NCBI GenBank assembly: GCA_964650485.1
Contig: CAZYTX010000010.1
Coordinates: 21,680-85,679, forward strand
DNA: 64,000 bases
Direction: 5' to 3'
Origin: CAZYTX01 sp964650485
GTDB lineage: Bacteria > RBG-13-61-14 > DATKZS01
The position numbers and the translations under genes are program-made. How positions within the stretch are numbered: position 1 is the first letter of the stretch; each line of letters begins with the position of its first letter. Under the pieces are notes generated by a model. The model had not been told where the DNA came from and did no database searches. It saw only the letters and a program-made list of their open reading frames with translations. This document shows positions 51,716 to 60,738 of this stretch, in pieces.

Positions 51716-51726
51716 GCGGCCCTCCC

Positions 51727-51744
51727 GTAGGCAGGTTCGCCTAC
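51727..51744. promoter_or_regulatory. Inverted repeat, possible antitoxin operator
   Basis: GTAGGC (51727-51732) and GCCTAC (51739-51744), separated by six bases, lie just upstream of the Phd/YefM-like start at 51715. Such proteins usually autorepress by binding palindromes at their own promoter. Confidence 0.4.
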
Positions 51745-51804
51745 ATAAATGCTAACAGGGACAAGCATCAGCATCAACTGCTACAACGCTTCCGTGCATA
51801 CGGG

Positions 51805-54429
51805 TCAGGGGGATAGCACCAGGTGGTACCTGGCCTCCTTTTTGACTTTCTCCGGGTCCATGGTGGAGGTGAGGTGCTCGCCCTTTACCCACTTCTCGTG
51901 CATGTCCCGGTAATGGGGCGAGAGCCACTGGCCGGAGATGGACCCCGCAATGATGCCCAGTGCGTGCTCCGGGTCGCCCATGTCTATCAAGAGCCTCCAT
52001 GCGGGTCCGTATGTGGCCTTGAAGTGCCATTTGCCCGACTCCGCGGGGCTCGCGCACCGGACCGTGTGCCTGGAGCCCGGGTGGGGCCAGGTCCCGACCG
52101 AGAGCTCCCTGAGGGGCCCGAACCCGAGCGGGTGGAAGAAGCGCATGGGATGCACCTCTCCCCATCTCCAGTCGGACGGGTCCTCGCCGTAGCGCTCCTC
52201 CATAAAAGCCACCGCGTCCCCGAGAGACCGCACCATGATGTCGTCCTTGTCCTCGACCACTCCCTCGGTGTCCACGTCGTCGAACAGGAAGGACTCGCCC
52301 TTTTTAAGCAGAAGCTCCACGCTGATGTCCGCGTGCGACTCTGACATGAACATCTCGAAGTCCTCCTCTGAGAGCTCGTCGGCAAAGGTGTTCCTGCGCA
52401 TCTCCTCCGCATACTTAAAGAACACCGCGGTCGCGGTGGAGTCAACGTCCGATTCATAGTCCCATTCTTTCAACTGCTCGTAGCCCTTGATCACCCGGGG
52501 GTCGTCCGCCCCTGTTTTCTCCACCGCAGCCAGGATCATGGGGACCTCGACCTCGGCCTTTTTCACGTACACGTCGTTCTGGATGCGCCTCATGTCATCC
52601 ATGTCTATGGGCGCGAGCTCCAGGATGAGCTCCTGCACCCGCCAGGCCCGCCAGCCGGAGTCGTAGTTCAAATCGAAAACGTACGGGTACCACTCCGCGT
52701 CCACCGCCTCGTTGTTGGCGCTCACGATCCAGCCGCGCTCAGGGTTTATCATGTGGGGAAGCTCCATGAGAGGTATGAACCCGGTCCAGTCGAACTCCCC
52801 CGTTCCCGGCGCCGGTATGGCGCCCAGGCCCTTTTCCCTGACCGGCACCAGGCCGCCCGGAAGATATATGATGTTGCCGTCCGCGTCCGCCGCGGCCCAG
52901 TTCTGGTTGGGGAGCACCAGCTTGTCCATGGCCCGGATGAAGTCGTCTATTGACTCTCCCTTCATGAGCATGGAAAGGCTTATGGCTATGTTCATGAGCT
53001 CGAATTCCTGCTCCCCGCGCATCCGGCGCATGAACTCTTCCACGTCCTTCGATCTTATAAGCTTCTCGAACACCGCAAGGTCCCTGGCGAAGTCCCACGC
53101 CACCCAGCGGAGCGCCACCGGGGGCGTGCCCTCGGGCAGGGGCAGGAAGTCTGACACCACCGGGCCGTGCACGCTCTGCCTGATCTCGACCTCCTTTTCC
53201 CGGAACACGGACCCGTATCTGACCTTTATCTTCTCCTTCCTGGTGAAAAAGCGCTTCCACTCGCCCTGGTGCAGGTAGCGGCCGGGCCGGTCTTCGTCCA
53301 CCTTTTCCACGAACAGGTCCTGCACGTCGGCTATGGACGTGGTGGCGGCCCAGGCGAGCTTCCTGGTGTGGCCGAGCGCGTGGTACGGGGTGCCCGGCAG
53401 CATGACCCCGTAGGAGTCATAGCCCGCTCCCTTGACCCGGCACATGTACCATATGCAGGGCTGCATATGAGGGAGGTGGGTGTCGTTTGCCAGCATGGGC
53501 GTGCCGGTTGTTGTCATCTTCCCGGAGAGCACCCAGTTGTTGGATGCGAACGGCAGGTCAGCGCGCAGTCCCTTGTTTATGGCCTGGAAGGCGGCCAGCA
53601 TGCCTTTGGCGGCCTCTGCCGAGAGCGGGAGCGAGTAGCCCGGCTCCTCCTCGGATGGCCGTCCCCCGGGAGGCAGGTCCCTGGGCTCGTCGAGCTTGTT
53701 GTGCAAAAGCCCGGGCGGGACCACGGTGGGCCCGAAGGCGTCGTGCACAGGCGCGATCTCCCAGCCGATCTTTTCACCGTACTCCTCCATGATGTTGTAG
53801 CGCCACAGCTCCACCATCATGTTATAGCCCAGTATGAAGCCCATGAGCCTGCCCAGGGTGACCACGTCCGCCGGCCGCCACTTCGCCGGCTTCACCTGAA
53901 GCACCTGGAACTCCACCGGCAGCTCTGAAAGCTTGTCATGGGTCTTGATGAAGTGGTTTATGCCGTCGCTGAAAGCCTTGAGCTCCAGGTGCTGCTCCGG
54001 GCTGTACTCCTTTAAAAGGGCCGCGCCGACCTCGCCCAGAAACTTGAAGCCCACCGAGCGCTGCTGCTTGTCTATCATCACCGTGTCCACGGGGAAGCCC
54101 TTGAAGGACGCGCCCGGAACCTTGAGCCTGCCAAGCAACTCCGCGGTCCTGCCCTCGGCCAGCGCGCGCAGCAGCACCATCTCCCACAGCCTGTCCTGGG
54201 CCTGGGCGTAGCCGACGGCAAAGAACAGGTCATAGGCGTTGTCAGCGTATACGTGCGGCACCGCGTACTCATCGCGGTATACGTGCGCCTCCCCCTTGAG
54301 TCCCGGCGCCTTTATGCCGCCGTTGTACTGGGCCAGCGGCGGGTCCTTCCTGTAGCGGTGCTTTGCCGCCAGGCAGCCTGCAATCCCCAGCACGACCGTT
54401 AAAACCATAATCAGCCTGAATCCCTTCAT
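51805..54429 (-). CDS. Penicillin acylase-family lipoprotein (Ntn hydrolase)
   Basis: A protein of 874 aa with a lipoprotein signal peptide (GIAGC, Cys about 19). It is probably fixed to a membrane facing the periplasm. The family (S45) is made as a precursor cut into two chains, the new N-terminal Ser of the beta chain being the nucleophile. Ser at about 296 in FASNNWVLSG fits, followed by GTPMLANDTHL and ISANNEA-like sequence (IVSANNEAVD). Known members hydrolyse penicillins, acyl-homoserine lactones or other amides. Substrate cannot be told here. The start ATG has a GGAGG-like site (ATATGGAGGAGCC). It is alone between the antitoxin and the AOR pair. Confidence 0.9.
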   Translation of the reverse strand: MKGFRLIMVLTVVLGIAGCLAAKHRYRKDPPLAQYNGGIKAPGLKGEAHVYRDEYAVPHVYADNAYDLFFAVGYAQAQDRLWEMVLLRALAEGRTAELLGRLKVPGASFKGFPVDTVMIDKQQRSVGFKFLGEVGAALLKEYSPEQHLELKAFSDGINHFIKTHDKLSELPVEFQVLQVKPAKWRPADVVTLGRLMGFILGYNMMVELWRYNIMEEYGEKIGWEIAPVHDAFGPTVVPPGLLHNKLDEPRDLPPGGRPSEEEPGYSLPLSAEAAKGMLAAFQAINKGLRADLPFASNNWVLSGKMTTTGTPMLANDTHLPHMQPCIWYMCRVKGAGYDSYGVMLPGTPYHALGHTRKLAWAATTSIADVQDLFVEKVDEDRPGRYLHQGEWKRFFTRKEKIKVRYGSVFREKEVEIRQSVHGPVVSDFLPLPEGTPPVALRWVAWDFARDLAVFEKLIRSKDVEEFMRRMRGEQEFELMNIAISLSMLMKGESIDDFIRAMDKLVLPNQNWAAADADGNIIYLPGGLVPVREKGLGAIPAPGTGEFDWTGFIPLMELPHMINPERGWIVSANNEAVDAEWYPYVFDLNYDSGWRAWRVQELILELAPIDMDDMRRIQNDVYVKKAEVEVPMILAAVEKTGADDPRVIKGYEQLKEWDYESDVDSTATAVFFKYAEEMRRNTFADELSEEDFEMFMSESHADISVELLLKKGESFLFDDVDTEGVVEDKDDIMVRSLGDAVAFMEERYGEDPSDWRWGEVHPMRFFHPLGFGPLRELSVGTWPHPGSRHTVRCASPAESGKWHFKATYGPAWRLLIDMGDPEHALGIIAGSISGQWLSPHYRDMHEKWVKGEHLTSTMDPEKVKKEARYHLVLSP

Positions 54430-54546
54430 GGCTCCTCCATATTTTTATTTGATCATTTTGTAATTAGTCCACGGTTTTCCGTCCTGGGCTTTCAATCCCA
54501 TGAGACAAAGCTCGCACCCGCCTCGGGCAGCACCGCGGCCTCCGCC

Positions 54547-56316
54547 TCAGGATTGATCCTTGAATGATCGGGGCATGCCCTTTTCATCCCATCCCCTTAT
54601 CCTGTAGTAGTCGGCCTTCATTCGAGACAGCTCCGCGGGCTTGATGCTCTTGTTTGTTGGCGGGAGCTTTGTGGAGAGCAGCGGAGCGGGCAGGCGGTCG
54701 TCTTCCTCTTTCATGCCCTCCCTCAGGTTGAAGCGCCTTGCAAGGTCGGTCACATTGGCGGCGATTCCTTTCAAGCCCGCCTTGTCCAGGTCCATTCCTG
54801 TGGACGCCCTTACCAGCACCCCGAGCTCTTCCCACTGCAGGAGGTCCCTGAAGAAACGGCACAGTATAAGGGTGTCGAACAGGGTTGCCCGGTCCTCGAA
54901 GTCCACGAACAGCTCGGCCTTGCCCTCGACCTTGTCCGGCGGGATCATGCCCGAGAACTCGGCCTTGTAAAAGGTCGCCCGGAGATGGCAGGCCCCCCGG
55001 TCGGAGACCGCGTAGGCAAGGCCCATGCCCTTCAGCGGCCGGGGGTCGTACCCAGCGGGCTCGAGCCCTTTCACGTGCACCGCGTCTTCTGACAGCCCCC
55101 ACTCATTTGCCGCGTGCACCATGCCCCGGGCCAGCACTTGGCCGATGCCTTCCTGCGCGGCGATCAGGCCCAAGAGGTCCGCGCACTTCCCGGTGTGGCC
55201 GAAAGCTATACGTTCTTGTATTGCGCCCTTCTCCGAGGCGTGCATGGCAAAGGCCAGCAGGTTGCCCGCGGTGATGGTGTCCATGCCTAAAAGGTCGCAT
55301 ACCCGGTTCAGGTGCATGACCTCCTCGATGGTGTCCACCATGCACAGGCCGGCAAAGGCGTAGATGGTCTCGTACTCCGGCCCCTGCATCTTGAGCCCCT
55401 TGTACTCGCCTTCCAGCACCTCGCTCATCTTGCCGCAGCTCATGAAGCAGCGGGGGCATGCCCGGGGCTGCACCTTGCACCTCTTGTGGTGCGCCTCCCC
55501 GCTAAGCTTTTCCAGATAGTCGTCCCTTTTGCCGAGCTCCCAGTATCTTGTCGGGAATACCCCGGCCTCGTTGGCCACGGCCACCATCTGCACCGTGCCG
55601 AAGCTCTTGTATGCCGCAACCCCCTGGTCGGACCTGGACCGCTCTGCCATGGTCTTCCAGTGCTTCTCCAAGAGGTCCGGGTCAAAGGCCTGTCTCCTCT
55701 TGTCTCCCAGGAAAGCGATGCCTTTCAGGTTCTTCGAACCCATGACCGCGCCAATGCCTGTGCGGCCGAGGAAGTGCCAGCGGTCGGTCACGGCGTTTGC
55801 AAAGCGCACCAGGTTCTCGCCCGCGGGACCGATCACCACCGCGCCCGCGGACCTTCCCACGCGCTCCTTTATCCCCTGCTCCGCCCGGTGGGTGTCCATG
55901 CCCCACAGCTTCCGGGCATGATGGAACTCCACTCCATTGTCCGAGACCGTAAGGAACACCGGGCTCTCCGATGCCCCGGACACCATGATGGCGTCGTACC
56001 CGGTCCTGCTTATCCTGTCAGCGGCGGTTCCGCCGGCGTATGACTCGGAGTATAGCCCCGTGAGGGGGGACTTGGTGAAGGCCCCGAAGCGGGCGGAGCC
56101 GTGCACGCGCTGGTCGGTGAGAGGCCCTGTTGCGAATACGAGGTTGTTTTCAGGAGAGAGCGGGTCAACCATTGCGGGGTTTTTGTCCAGGAGCAGCCTG
56201 GTGGCTAGCCCCTTTCCGCCGAGCAGGTTTTCATACACCCGTTCCTGGACATCTTCATCCCGGGTCTCCCTGGAGGAGAGGTCAATGCCGAGCACCTTGT
56301 TAAAGAACCCGTGCAT
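54547..56316 (-). CDS. Aldehyde:ferredoxin oxidoreductase
   Basis: A protein of 589 aa, usual AOR length. AOR uses a tungsten or molybdenum bis-pterin and a [4Fe-4S] cluster to oxidise aldehydes to acids with ferredoxin. It shows GGKGLATRLLLDKN, FGAFTKSPLTGLYSESYAGG, GRTGIGAVMGSKNLK and the iron-sulfur cysteines in ACPRCFMSC with a later Cys in LILCRFF. The start is ATG 56316, sharing one base with the upstream stop (TGATG); a longer frame upstream is antiphase to the ThDP gene. Coupling to a ThDP decarboxylase-like enzyme suggests a two-step keto-acid to acid route with an aldehyde intermediate (inference). Confidence 0.93.
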   Translation of the reverse strand: MHGFFNKVLGIDLSSRETRDEDVQERVYENLLGGKGLATRLLLDKNPAMVDPLSPENNLVFATGPLTDQRVHGSARFGAFTKSPLTGLYSESYAGGTAADRISRTGYDAIMVSGASESPVFLTVSDNGVEFHHARKLWGMDTHRAEQGIKERVGRSAGAVVIGPAGENLVRFANAVTDRWHFLGRTGIGAVMGSKNLKGIAFLGDKRRQAFDPDLLEKHWKTMAERSRSDQGVAAYKSFGTVQMVAVANEAGVFPTRYWELGKRDDYLEKLSGEAHHKRCKVQPRACPRCFMSCGKMSEVLEGEYKGLKMQGPEYETIYAFAGLCMVDTIEEVMHLNRVCDLLGMDTITAGNLLAFAMHASEKGAIQERIAFGHTGKCADLLGLIAAQEGIGQVLARGMVHAANEWGLSEDAVHVKGLEPAGYDPRPLKGMGLAYAVSDRGACHLRATFYKAEFSGMIPPDKVEGKAELFVDFEDRATLFDTLILCRFFRDLLQWEELGVLVRASTGMDLDKAGLKGIAANVTDLARRFNLREGMKEEDDRLPAPLLSTKLPPTNKSIKPAELSRMKADYYRIRGWDEKGMPRSFKDQS

Positions 56317-58010
56317 CAGCCCATGATGGCCTTGAAGTGCTTCTGCTGGCTGGTGGCCGCGTCCACCAGGGCCGGCTTGTCCAGGTTTATGGCCTCTTGT
56401 ATGGCCCCTTTCACGTCCTCGGCCTTGTCCACCTTGAAGGACTCGATGCCCGCGCCCTTTGCTATGTCGGCCAGCCTGGGCTGCGGGTACTCGGTTGCCA
56501 GCCTGCGGTCGTCGGGCTGGAAGTCCATGACGTTTCCCAGGCATGAGTTGTTCATCACCACCCATGTGACCGGGAGCTGGTAGTGCCTGGCCATCTCCAG
56601 CCCGTAGAGCTGCATGACCATGCCCCCGTCGCCGCACACTGACACCACCCTCCTGTCGGAGAGGTGCATCTGCGCTGCCAGGGCAGCGGTCACGCTCCAG
56701 CCCACCGGGGTCACGCCCCCGGGCGCTATGATCTGCCCGGCCTTCTTGGACTTGTAGTACTTTCCCATCCACACCCTGTTGTTGCCCCCGTCGAGCACTA
56801 TGAGGTCGTCGTCCCCGATCGAGTCATAGAGGTCATTGACCACCCGCTCGGGCGCGATGGGGACCTCGTCCGATGTGAACTTCTCGTCCTGGAAGTAGTT
56901 CTTTTCCTGCTTTTCCTTTTTGAGCTTGTCCACTCTGGCCGCGGCGTCTATATTGGGCGACTTCTTTTTTATGGCCTCTATGATCATGGCGAGGCCCTTT
57001 TTGGCGTCGGTTGCAGCGCCTATTGTCACCGGGTAGGTGAAGCCTATGTTCAGCGGCTCGATATCGAGCTGTATGATCTTCTGCTTGTCAGGGTTTATCC
57101 AGTCGGGCGAGAGCATCTTGTTGTTCTCGGGGGCCAGGCCGGTGCCCACGGCCAGGATAACGTCAGCGGAAGTTACTCTTTCGTTTGCCACCTTCTGGCC
57201 GAAGTTGCCGGTCATGCCGAGCGCCAGGTCGTGGGTCTCTGGTATGGCGCTCTTTCCCATGACACTGGTTGCCACGGGCATGCCTATGAGCTCTGCGAGC
57301 TCGGCCAGCTCATTGTACGCCTTGGATGCATGCACCCCCCTGCCTGCGATCATGACCGGGCTCTCGGCCGCGGCCAGCATGTCCGCTATCCTTTCGGAGT
57401 CGTCCGCTGACATGCACGGCCGGGACACGTTCAGCAGCCCCTCTACCGGGTGCAGCCTTGGGTTTATGCTCTCGGGGTCCACCTCCGAGGTGACCACGTT
57501 CCACCTGGCGATCACCGCGGCAGGGCCGGGCTTGCCGGTGGTGGCGTGCTTTATTGCGAGCTGCACCCCGTGCACGAACTCTGAGGGGTGATGGGCCACG
57601 GTGGTGTACTTGGTCATTCCCTTGAAGATGCCGGGAAGGTCAATGGCCCCGTACTCGCCGCTCACGCACTGGTAGGGCATGTGCTGGGTGAGCCCGCCGT
57701 AGTCCGAGAACTCGGCAAGGACCAGCATGGGAGAGCCGGCAAGGTAAGCCTCCATTATGCCCAAGCCCGCGCTCGAGCCCAGCCAGGCACCCTGGGCCAG
57801 CACGCCCGCGGGCCTGCCGGTAAGACGGCCGATAACGTCGGCCATGCCCGAGGCGCACTGCTCGTTCCTCACCAGCACGGTCTTTATCTTGTCCTGCCTG
57901 TCGAACAGGGGGTCGAACATGAACATGTTGGACCCGCCCGGCATACCGAACACGTACTCCATGCCCGCGTCAACCATAATGTCCGCTACCATGTCCCTGG
58001 TTTTAGCCAT
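56316..58010 (-). CDS. Thiamine-diphosphate-dependent enzyme, acetolactate synthase-like
   Basis: A protein of 564 aa with three domains of the decarboxylase/acetolactate synthase family. The catalytic Glu is at about 50 in VRNEQCASGMADV, replacing the usual HE pair context. A central FAD/nucleotide-like domain includes SPVMIAGRGVH. The ThDP-magnesium motif is GDGGMVMQ with NNSCLGN. It could decarboxylate a 2-oxo acid or join two such molecules. No acetolactate synthase small subunit or ilvC lies nearby, which speaks against a role in branched-chain synthesis. The downstream aldehyde oxidoreductase overlaps by one base. It has an AGGAGG ribosome site. Confidence 0.9.
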   Translation of the reverse strand: MAKTRDMVADIMVDAGMEYVFGMPGGSNMFMFDPLFDRQDKIKTVLVRNEQCASGMADVIGRLTGRPAGVLAQGAWLGSSAGLGIMEAYLAGSPMLVLAEFSDYGGLTQHMPYQCVSGEYGAIDLPGIFKGMTKYTTVAHHPSEFVHGVQLAIKHATTGKPGPAAVIARWNVVTSEVDPESINPRLHPVEGLLNVSRPCMSADDSERIADMLAAAESPVMIAGRGVHASKAYNELAELAELIGMPVATSVMGKSAIPETHDLALGMTGNFGQKVANERVTSADVILAVGTGLAPENNKMLSPDWINPDKQKIIQLDIEPLNIGFTYPVTIGAATDAKKGLAMIIEAIKKKSPNIDAAARVDKLKKEKQEKNYFQDEKFTSDEVPIAPERVVNDLYDSIGDDDLIVLDGGNNRVWMGKYYKSKKAGQIIAPGGVTPVGWSVTAALAAQMHLSDRRVVSVCGDGGMVMQLYGLEMARHYQLPVTWVVMNNSCLGNVMDFQPDDRRLATEYPQPRLADIAKGAGIESFKVDKAEDVKGAIQEAINLDKPALVDAATSQQKHFKAIMG

Positions 58011-58179
58011 AGCTTACTTCCTCCTTTTAGTCTTTTTTAACCGTTCCGGGTCTGGCCTGTATCTCTGTATCCTAAATTAAAAACGCGCGAATTGAAAACC
58101 GGCGCCAACTGAGGGAAGATAACCAAAAGGCGCGCGGTTTTTGTGGTTTCAGAAATTCAGCATGCAAGGGAGGTAAGGC

Positions 58180-58872
58180 ATGTCGGAACAAAAGGACCCG
58201 AAATGCGCAGTGTGCGGGATTCCGCTCTTTGAGAAGGCCTGCTTTGTGGAAGGGGGCAAAGGCCCGGACTTCTGTCCCACCAGGAGCTTTCCGGATTTGA
58301 TCGAGAAAGCGAGGGAGGAGTACGAGGACCCGGACACAAAAGAGTTCGCCAGGCTCGCGTCTTTGCAGGAGGCCGAGTGTTACCTGGAGCGGGACAGGCG
58401 TCCGTACATTCCCCACTGCGGCAAGCCCAGGATCCAGGAGACCTGCGAGTTCGCGAACAAGATAGGGGCTAAAAGGCTTGGCCTGGCCTTTTGCATCGGT
58501 CTCTCCCAGGAGGCCCGCATGCTGCACGACATATTCACCAGGCAGGGGTTCGAGGTGGTGAGCGTCATGTGCAAGGTGGGCAGGCAGTTGAAGGAGGAGG
58601 AGCTGGGACTCGCGGACCACGAGAAGGTCATGATCGGGACCGCGGAGACGGCCTGCAACCCGGTTTTGCAGGCCATGATCCTGAACGCCTCCAACACCGA
58701 CCTGAACGTGCTGGTGGGGCTGTGCGTGGGCCACGACTCCCTGTTCCTCAAATACGCCAAGGCATACTCGACCGTGCTCGCGGTAAAGGACAGGGTCACC
58801 GCCCACAACCCCCTGGCAGCGCTCTACACCTCGACCTCTTACTACATGTACCTAAACAGGACGGGGTTTTGA
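58180..58872 (+). CDS. DUF1847 cysteine-rich protein
   Basis: A protein of 230 aa. It has a Cys-rich N-terminus (CAVCGIPLFEKACF, FCPTRSF) and further cysteines in PHCGKPRIQETCEFA, FCIGLSQEA, MCKVGRQ and LCVGHDSLF, typical of DUF1847 proteins in anaerobes, which probably bind metal. Function is not known. It has a GGGAGG site before the ATG. The 169 bases upstream, shared with the divergent ThDP gene, contain no clear feature beyond AT-rich runs. It is convergent with the alcohol dehydrogenase gene. Confidence 0.8.
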   Translation: MSEQKDPKCAVCGIPLFEKACFVEGGKGPDFCPTRSFPDLIEKAREEYEDPDTKEFARLASLQEAECYLERDRRPYIPHCGKPRIQETCEFANKIGAKRLGLAFCIGLSQEARMLHDIFTRQGFEVVSVMCKVGRQLKEEELGLADHEKVMIGTAETACNPVLQAMILNASNTDLNVLVGLCVGHDSLFLKYAKAYSTVLAVKDRVTAHNPLAALYTSTSYYMYLNRTGF

Positions 58873-58885
58873 GCGGGGTCCAAGG

Positions 58886-59887
58886 CTAGCTTATCTTTAT
58901 CACCCCGGCGCCGTTTATCCGGCTGTTCTTGAGCTTATTGAGGGCCTTGTTGGCCTCCTCCAGGGAGAAGACCTGGACCTCGGTCTGGACCGGGACCCTG
59001 GGCGCTATCTCGAGCATGTCCATGCAGTCCTGCCTGGTCGAGTTGGCCACGCTGCGCAGGGTGCGCTCGTGGTAGAGCAGGGTGTTGTAGTCGAGCTCGG
59101 GTATGGGCGTCATGTAGATACCGGCGCAGGCCACTGTCCCGCCCTTGCGGGTGAACCTTAGCGCTTCGGGCACAATGGGGCCTGCGGGCGCGAATATGAC
59201 CGCGGAGTCCAGGGGCCCGGGGGCCTGGTCCTCGACTCCGCCCGTCCATGCGGCGCCCAGCTTTTTTGCCAGGTCACGGTGCCTCTTGCTCCTGGTGAAC
59301 ACGAACACCTCGCACCCCCAGAAGCGGGCCACCTGTATGGCTATGTGTGCGGAGGCCCCGAACCCGAACAGGCCGAGCCTCTGGCCGCCCCGTATCTCGG
59401 ACAGCCTGAGCGCGCGGAAGCCGATGATCCCGGCGCACAGGAGCGGCGCGGCCATGAGGTCCGGGTAGTCGCCTGGTATGGGGTAGACCCAGTCCGCGTC
59501 TTGGACCGTGTACTCGGCCAGGCCGCCGTCAACGTCGTAGCCGGTGAAGAGGCCGTTCTCGCACAGGTTCTCCATGCCGCGGCTGCAATATACGCAGTCC
59601 TGGTCTGTCCTGTTCAGCCACGGCACTCCCACCCTGTCTCCCGGCTTCCAGCTTTTCACTCCCTGGCCCAGTCTGTCCACCTCTCCCACGATCTGGTGGC
59701 CGATGACCAGGGGCAGCTTGTGGGCGGGTATCTCGGCCTCGATTATGTGAAGGTCCGTGTGGCATATGCCGCAGGCGTGGATGCTGATCCTCACCTCGCC
59801 CGGCCCGGGCTCGGGGTCTGGCAGCTCCTTCAAAGCAAGCGGGTTCGTGTCCACGGGCGCGGTCTTTTCCAGGACCATGGCCTTCAT
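58886..59887 (-). CDS. Zinc-dependent alcohol dehydrogenase
   Basis: A protein of 333 aa of the medium-chain dehydrogenase family. The catalytic zinc site has CGICHTDLH and GHQIVGEV. The NAD(P)-binding fold is weakly conserved (GLFGFGASAHIAIQ instead of GxGxxG). The structural zinc loop reads DCVYCSRGMENLC; the first of the four usual Cys is Asp here, so that zinc may be held by three Cys and Asp or be lost. It interconverts alcohols and aldehydes; its closeness to AOR suggests that aldehydes may be shared. It has an AAAGGAGGA ribosome site. Confidence 0.9.
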   Translation of the reverse strand: MKAMVLEKTAPVDTNPLALKELPDPEPGPGEVRISIHACGICHTDLHIIEAEIPAHKLPLVIGHQIVGEVDRLGQGVKSWKPGDRVGVPWLNRTDQDCVYCSRGMENLCENGLFTGYDVDGGLAEYTVQDADWVYPIPGDYPDLMAAPLLCAGIIGFRALRLSEIRGGQRLGLFGFGASAHIAIQVARFWGCEVFVFTRSKRHRDLAKKLGAAWTGGVEDQAPGPLDSAVIFAPAGPIVPEALRFTRKGGTVACAGIYMTPIPELDYNTLLYHERTLRSVANSTRQDCMDMLEIAPRVPVQTEVQVFSLEEANKALNKLKNSRINGAGVIKIS

Positions 59888-59964
59888 TGAATCTTCCTCC
59901 TTTACAGAGTGATCAAAAGGAGCTTTACAAGCCCTCGTGCATGAGCTATCATTTCCATTGACAC

Positions 59965-59985
59965 GGGGGCACGAGCCCCCCTTTT
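59965..59985 (+). terminator. GC-rich hairpin followed by T-run, upstream of greA
   Basis: GGGGGC-ACGA-GCCCCC (59965-59980) is followed by CCTTTT ending at 59985. It could be a weak intrinsic terminator or attenuator reading toward greA. A TTGACA lies just before it at 59958-59963, but a -10 box at normal spacing is lacking. Confidence 0.35.
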
Positions 59986-60018
59986 GATATTAAATCCCTG
60001 GCAGAGGAGGCATTCAAG

Positions 60019-60507
60019 TTGAGCGCGGAACGCGAGCCCATGACGCCATCCGGGTATGAGAGTCTGAAGCTCAGGCTAAAAGAGCTGAAAGAGAAGGAGA
60101 TGCCCAGGATCTCGGAGGAAATCGGCGCTGCCAGGGAGCTTGGGGACCTTGCAGAGAACGCCGAGTACCACGCGGCCAAGGAGAAGCAGGGCATGGTGGC
60201 GGCCCGCATGCGTGCAATCGAGGACAAGCTGGCCCGGGCCGAGGTCATAGACCCTGCAAAGCTCTCCGGGCCCCGTGTGATCTTCGGGGCATGGGTCACG
60301 CTCCTTGACCTGGACACGGACCAGGAGCAGAGCGTGCAGATAGTGGGCGAGGACGAGGCTGACTCCAAGGCCGGCAGGATATCGTACACCTCTCCCATGG
60401 CAAGGGCGCTTATCGGCAAGGAAGAGGGGGCCGAGGCCATTGTGCAGGTGCCAAAAGGGAAAAAAGAGTACGAGATTCTAAAGGTCGAGTACAAGCCCGG
60501 TCAGTAG
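60019..60507 (+). CDS. greA: Transcription elongation factor GreA
   Basis: A protein of 162 aa. The N-terminal coiled coil carries the acidic tip LGDLAENAEYHAAKE, whose Asp and Glu act in the RNA polymerase active site to stimulate cleavage of backtracked RNA. The C-terminal globular domain (GAWVTLLDLDTDQEQSVQIV, RISYTSPMARALIGK) is complete. The likely start is TTG 60019, because AGGAGG lies at 60005-60010 with ideal spacing; ATG 60040 is an alternative that would drop seven residues. Confidence 0.95.
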   Translation: MSAEREPMTPSGYESLKLRLKELKEKEMPRISEEIGAARELGDLAENAEYHAAKEKQGMVAARMRAIEDKLARAEVIDPAKLSGPRVIFGAWVTLLDLDTDQEQSVQIVGEDEADSKAGRISYTSPMARALIGKEEGAEAIVQVPKGKKEYEILKVEYKPGQ

Positions 60508-60560
60508 GCAGCTCGGTGAGTTAAAATGAAAATACTCTTGTTAAAATCAACTTTTATATT

Positions 60561-60676
60561 TCGCACAGAGGCGCAGAGGAAACAGAGGAATGAAAATGAA
60601 TGCAGAGCTTTTTGCTTGTCTTGTAAACGGGATTAGAGATTTAAGAAATCTCTGTGTTCTCCGTGCCTCTGTGCGA
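60561..60676. repeat. 116-bp intergenic element with perfect 12-bp terminal inverted repeats
   Basis: TCGCACAGAGGC (60561-60572) and GCCTCTGTGCGA (60665-60676) are exact inverted repeats. An inner hairpin AGAGATTT/AAATCTCT lies at 60635-60653. Purine-rich CACAGAGG/CAGAGGAAACAGAGG repeats fill the left arm and their complements the right arm. This resembles a well-spread family of CACAGAGGCGCAGAG-type palindromic intergenic elements. No gene is present in the 231-base gap. Confidence 0.6.
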
Positions 60677-60738
60677 TAAATCTTTTTTGCGCTCTCTATT
60701 TTGGACAGAAGTGGAAAGAAAAAGGGAATAAGAAGAAA

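Noticed and set aside
56317..56772. In-frame upstream extension of the AOR gene
   Set aside because: It lies in another frame of the ThDP gene, while AOR proteins begin as at ATG 56316.
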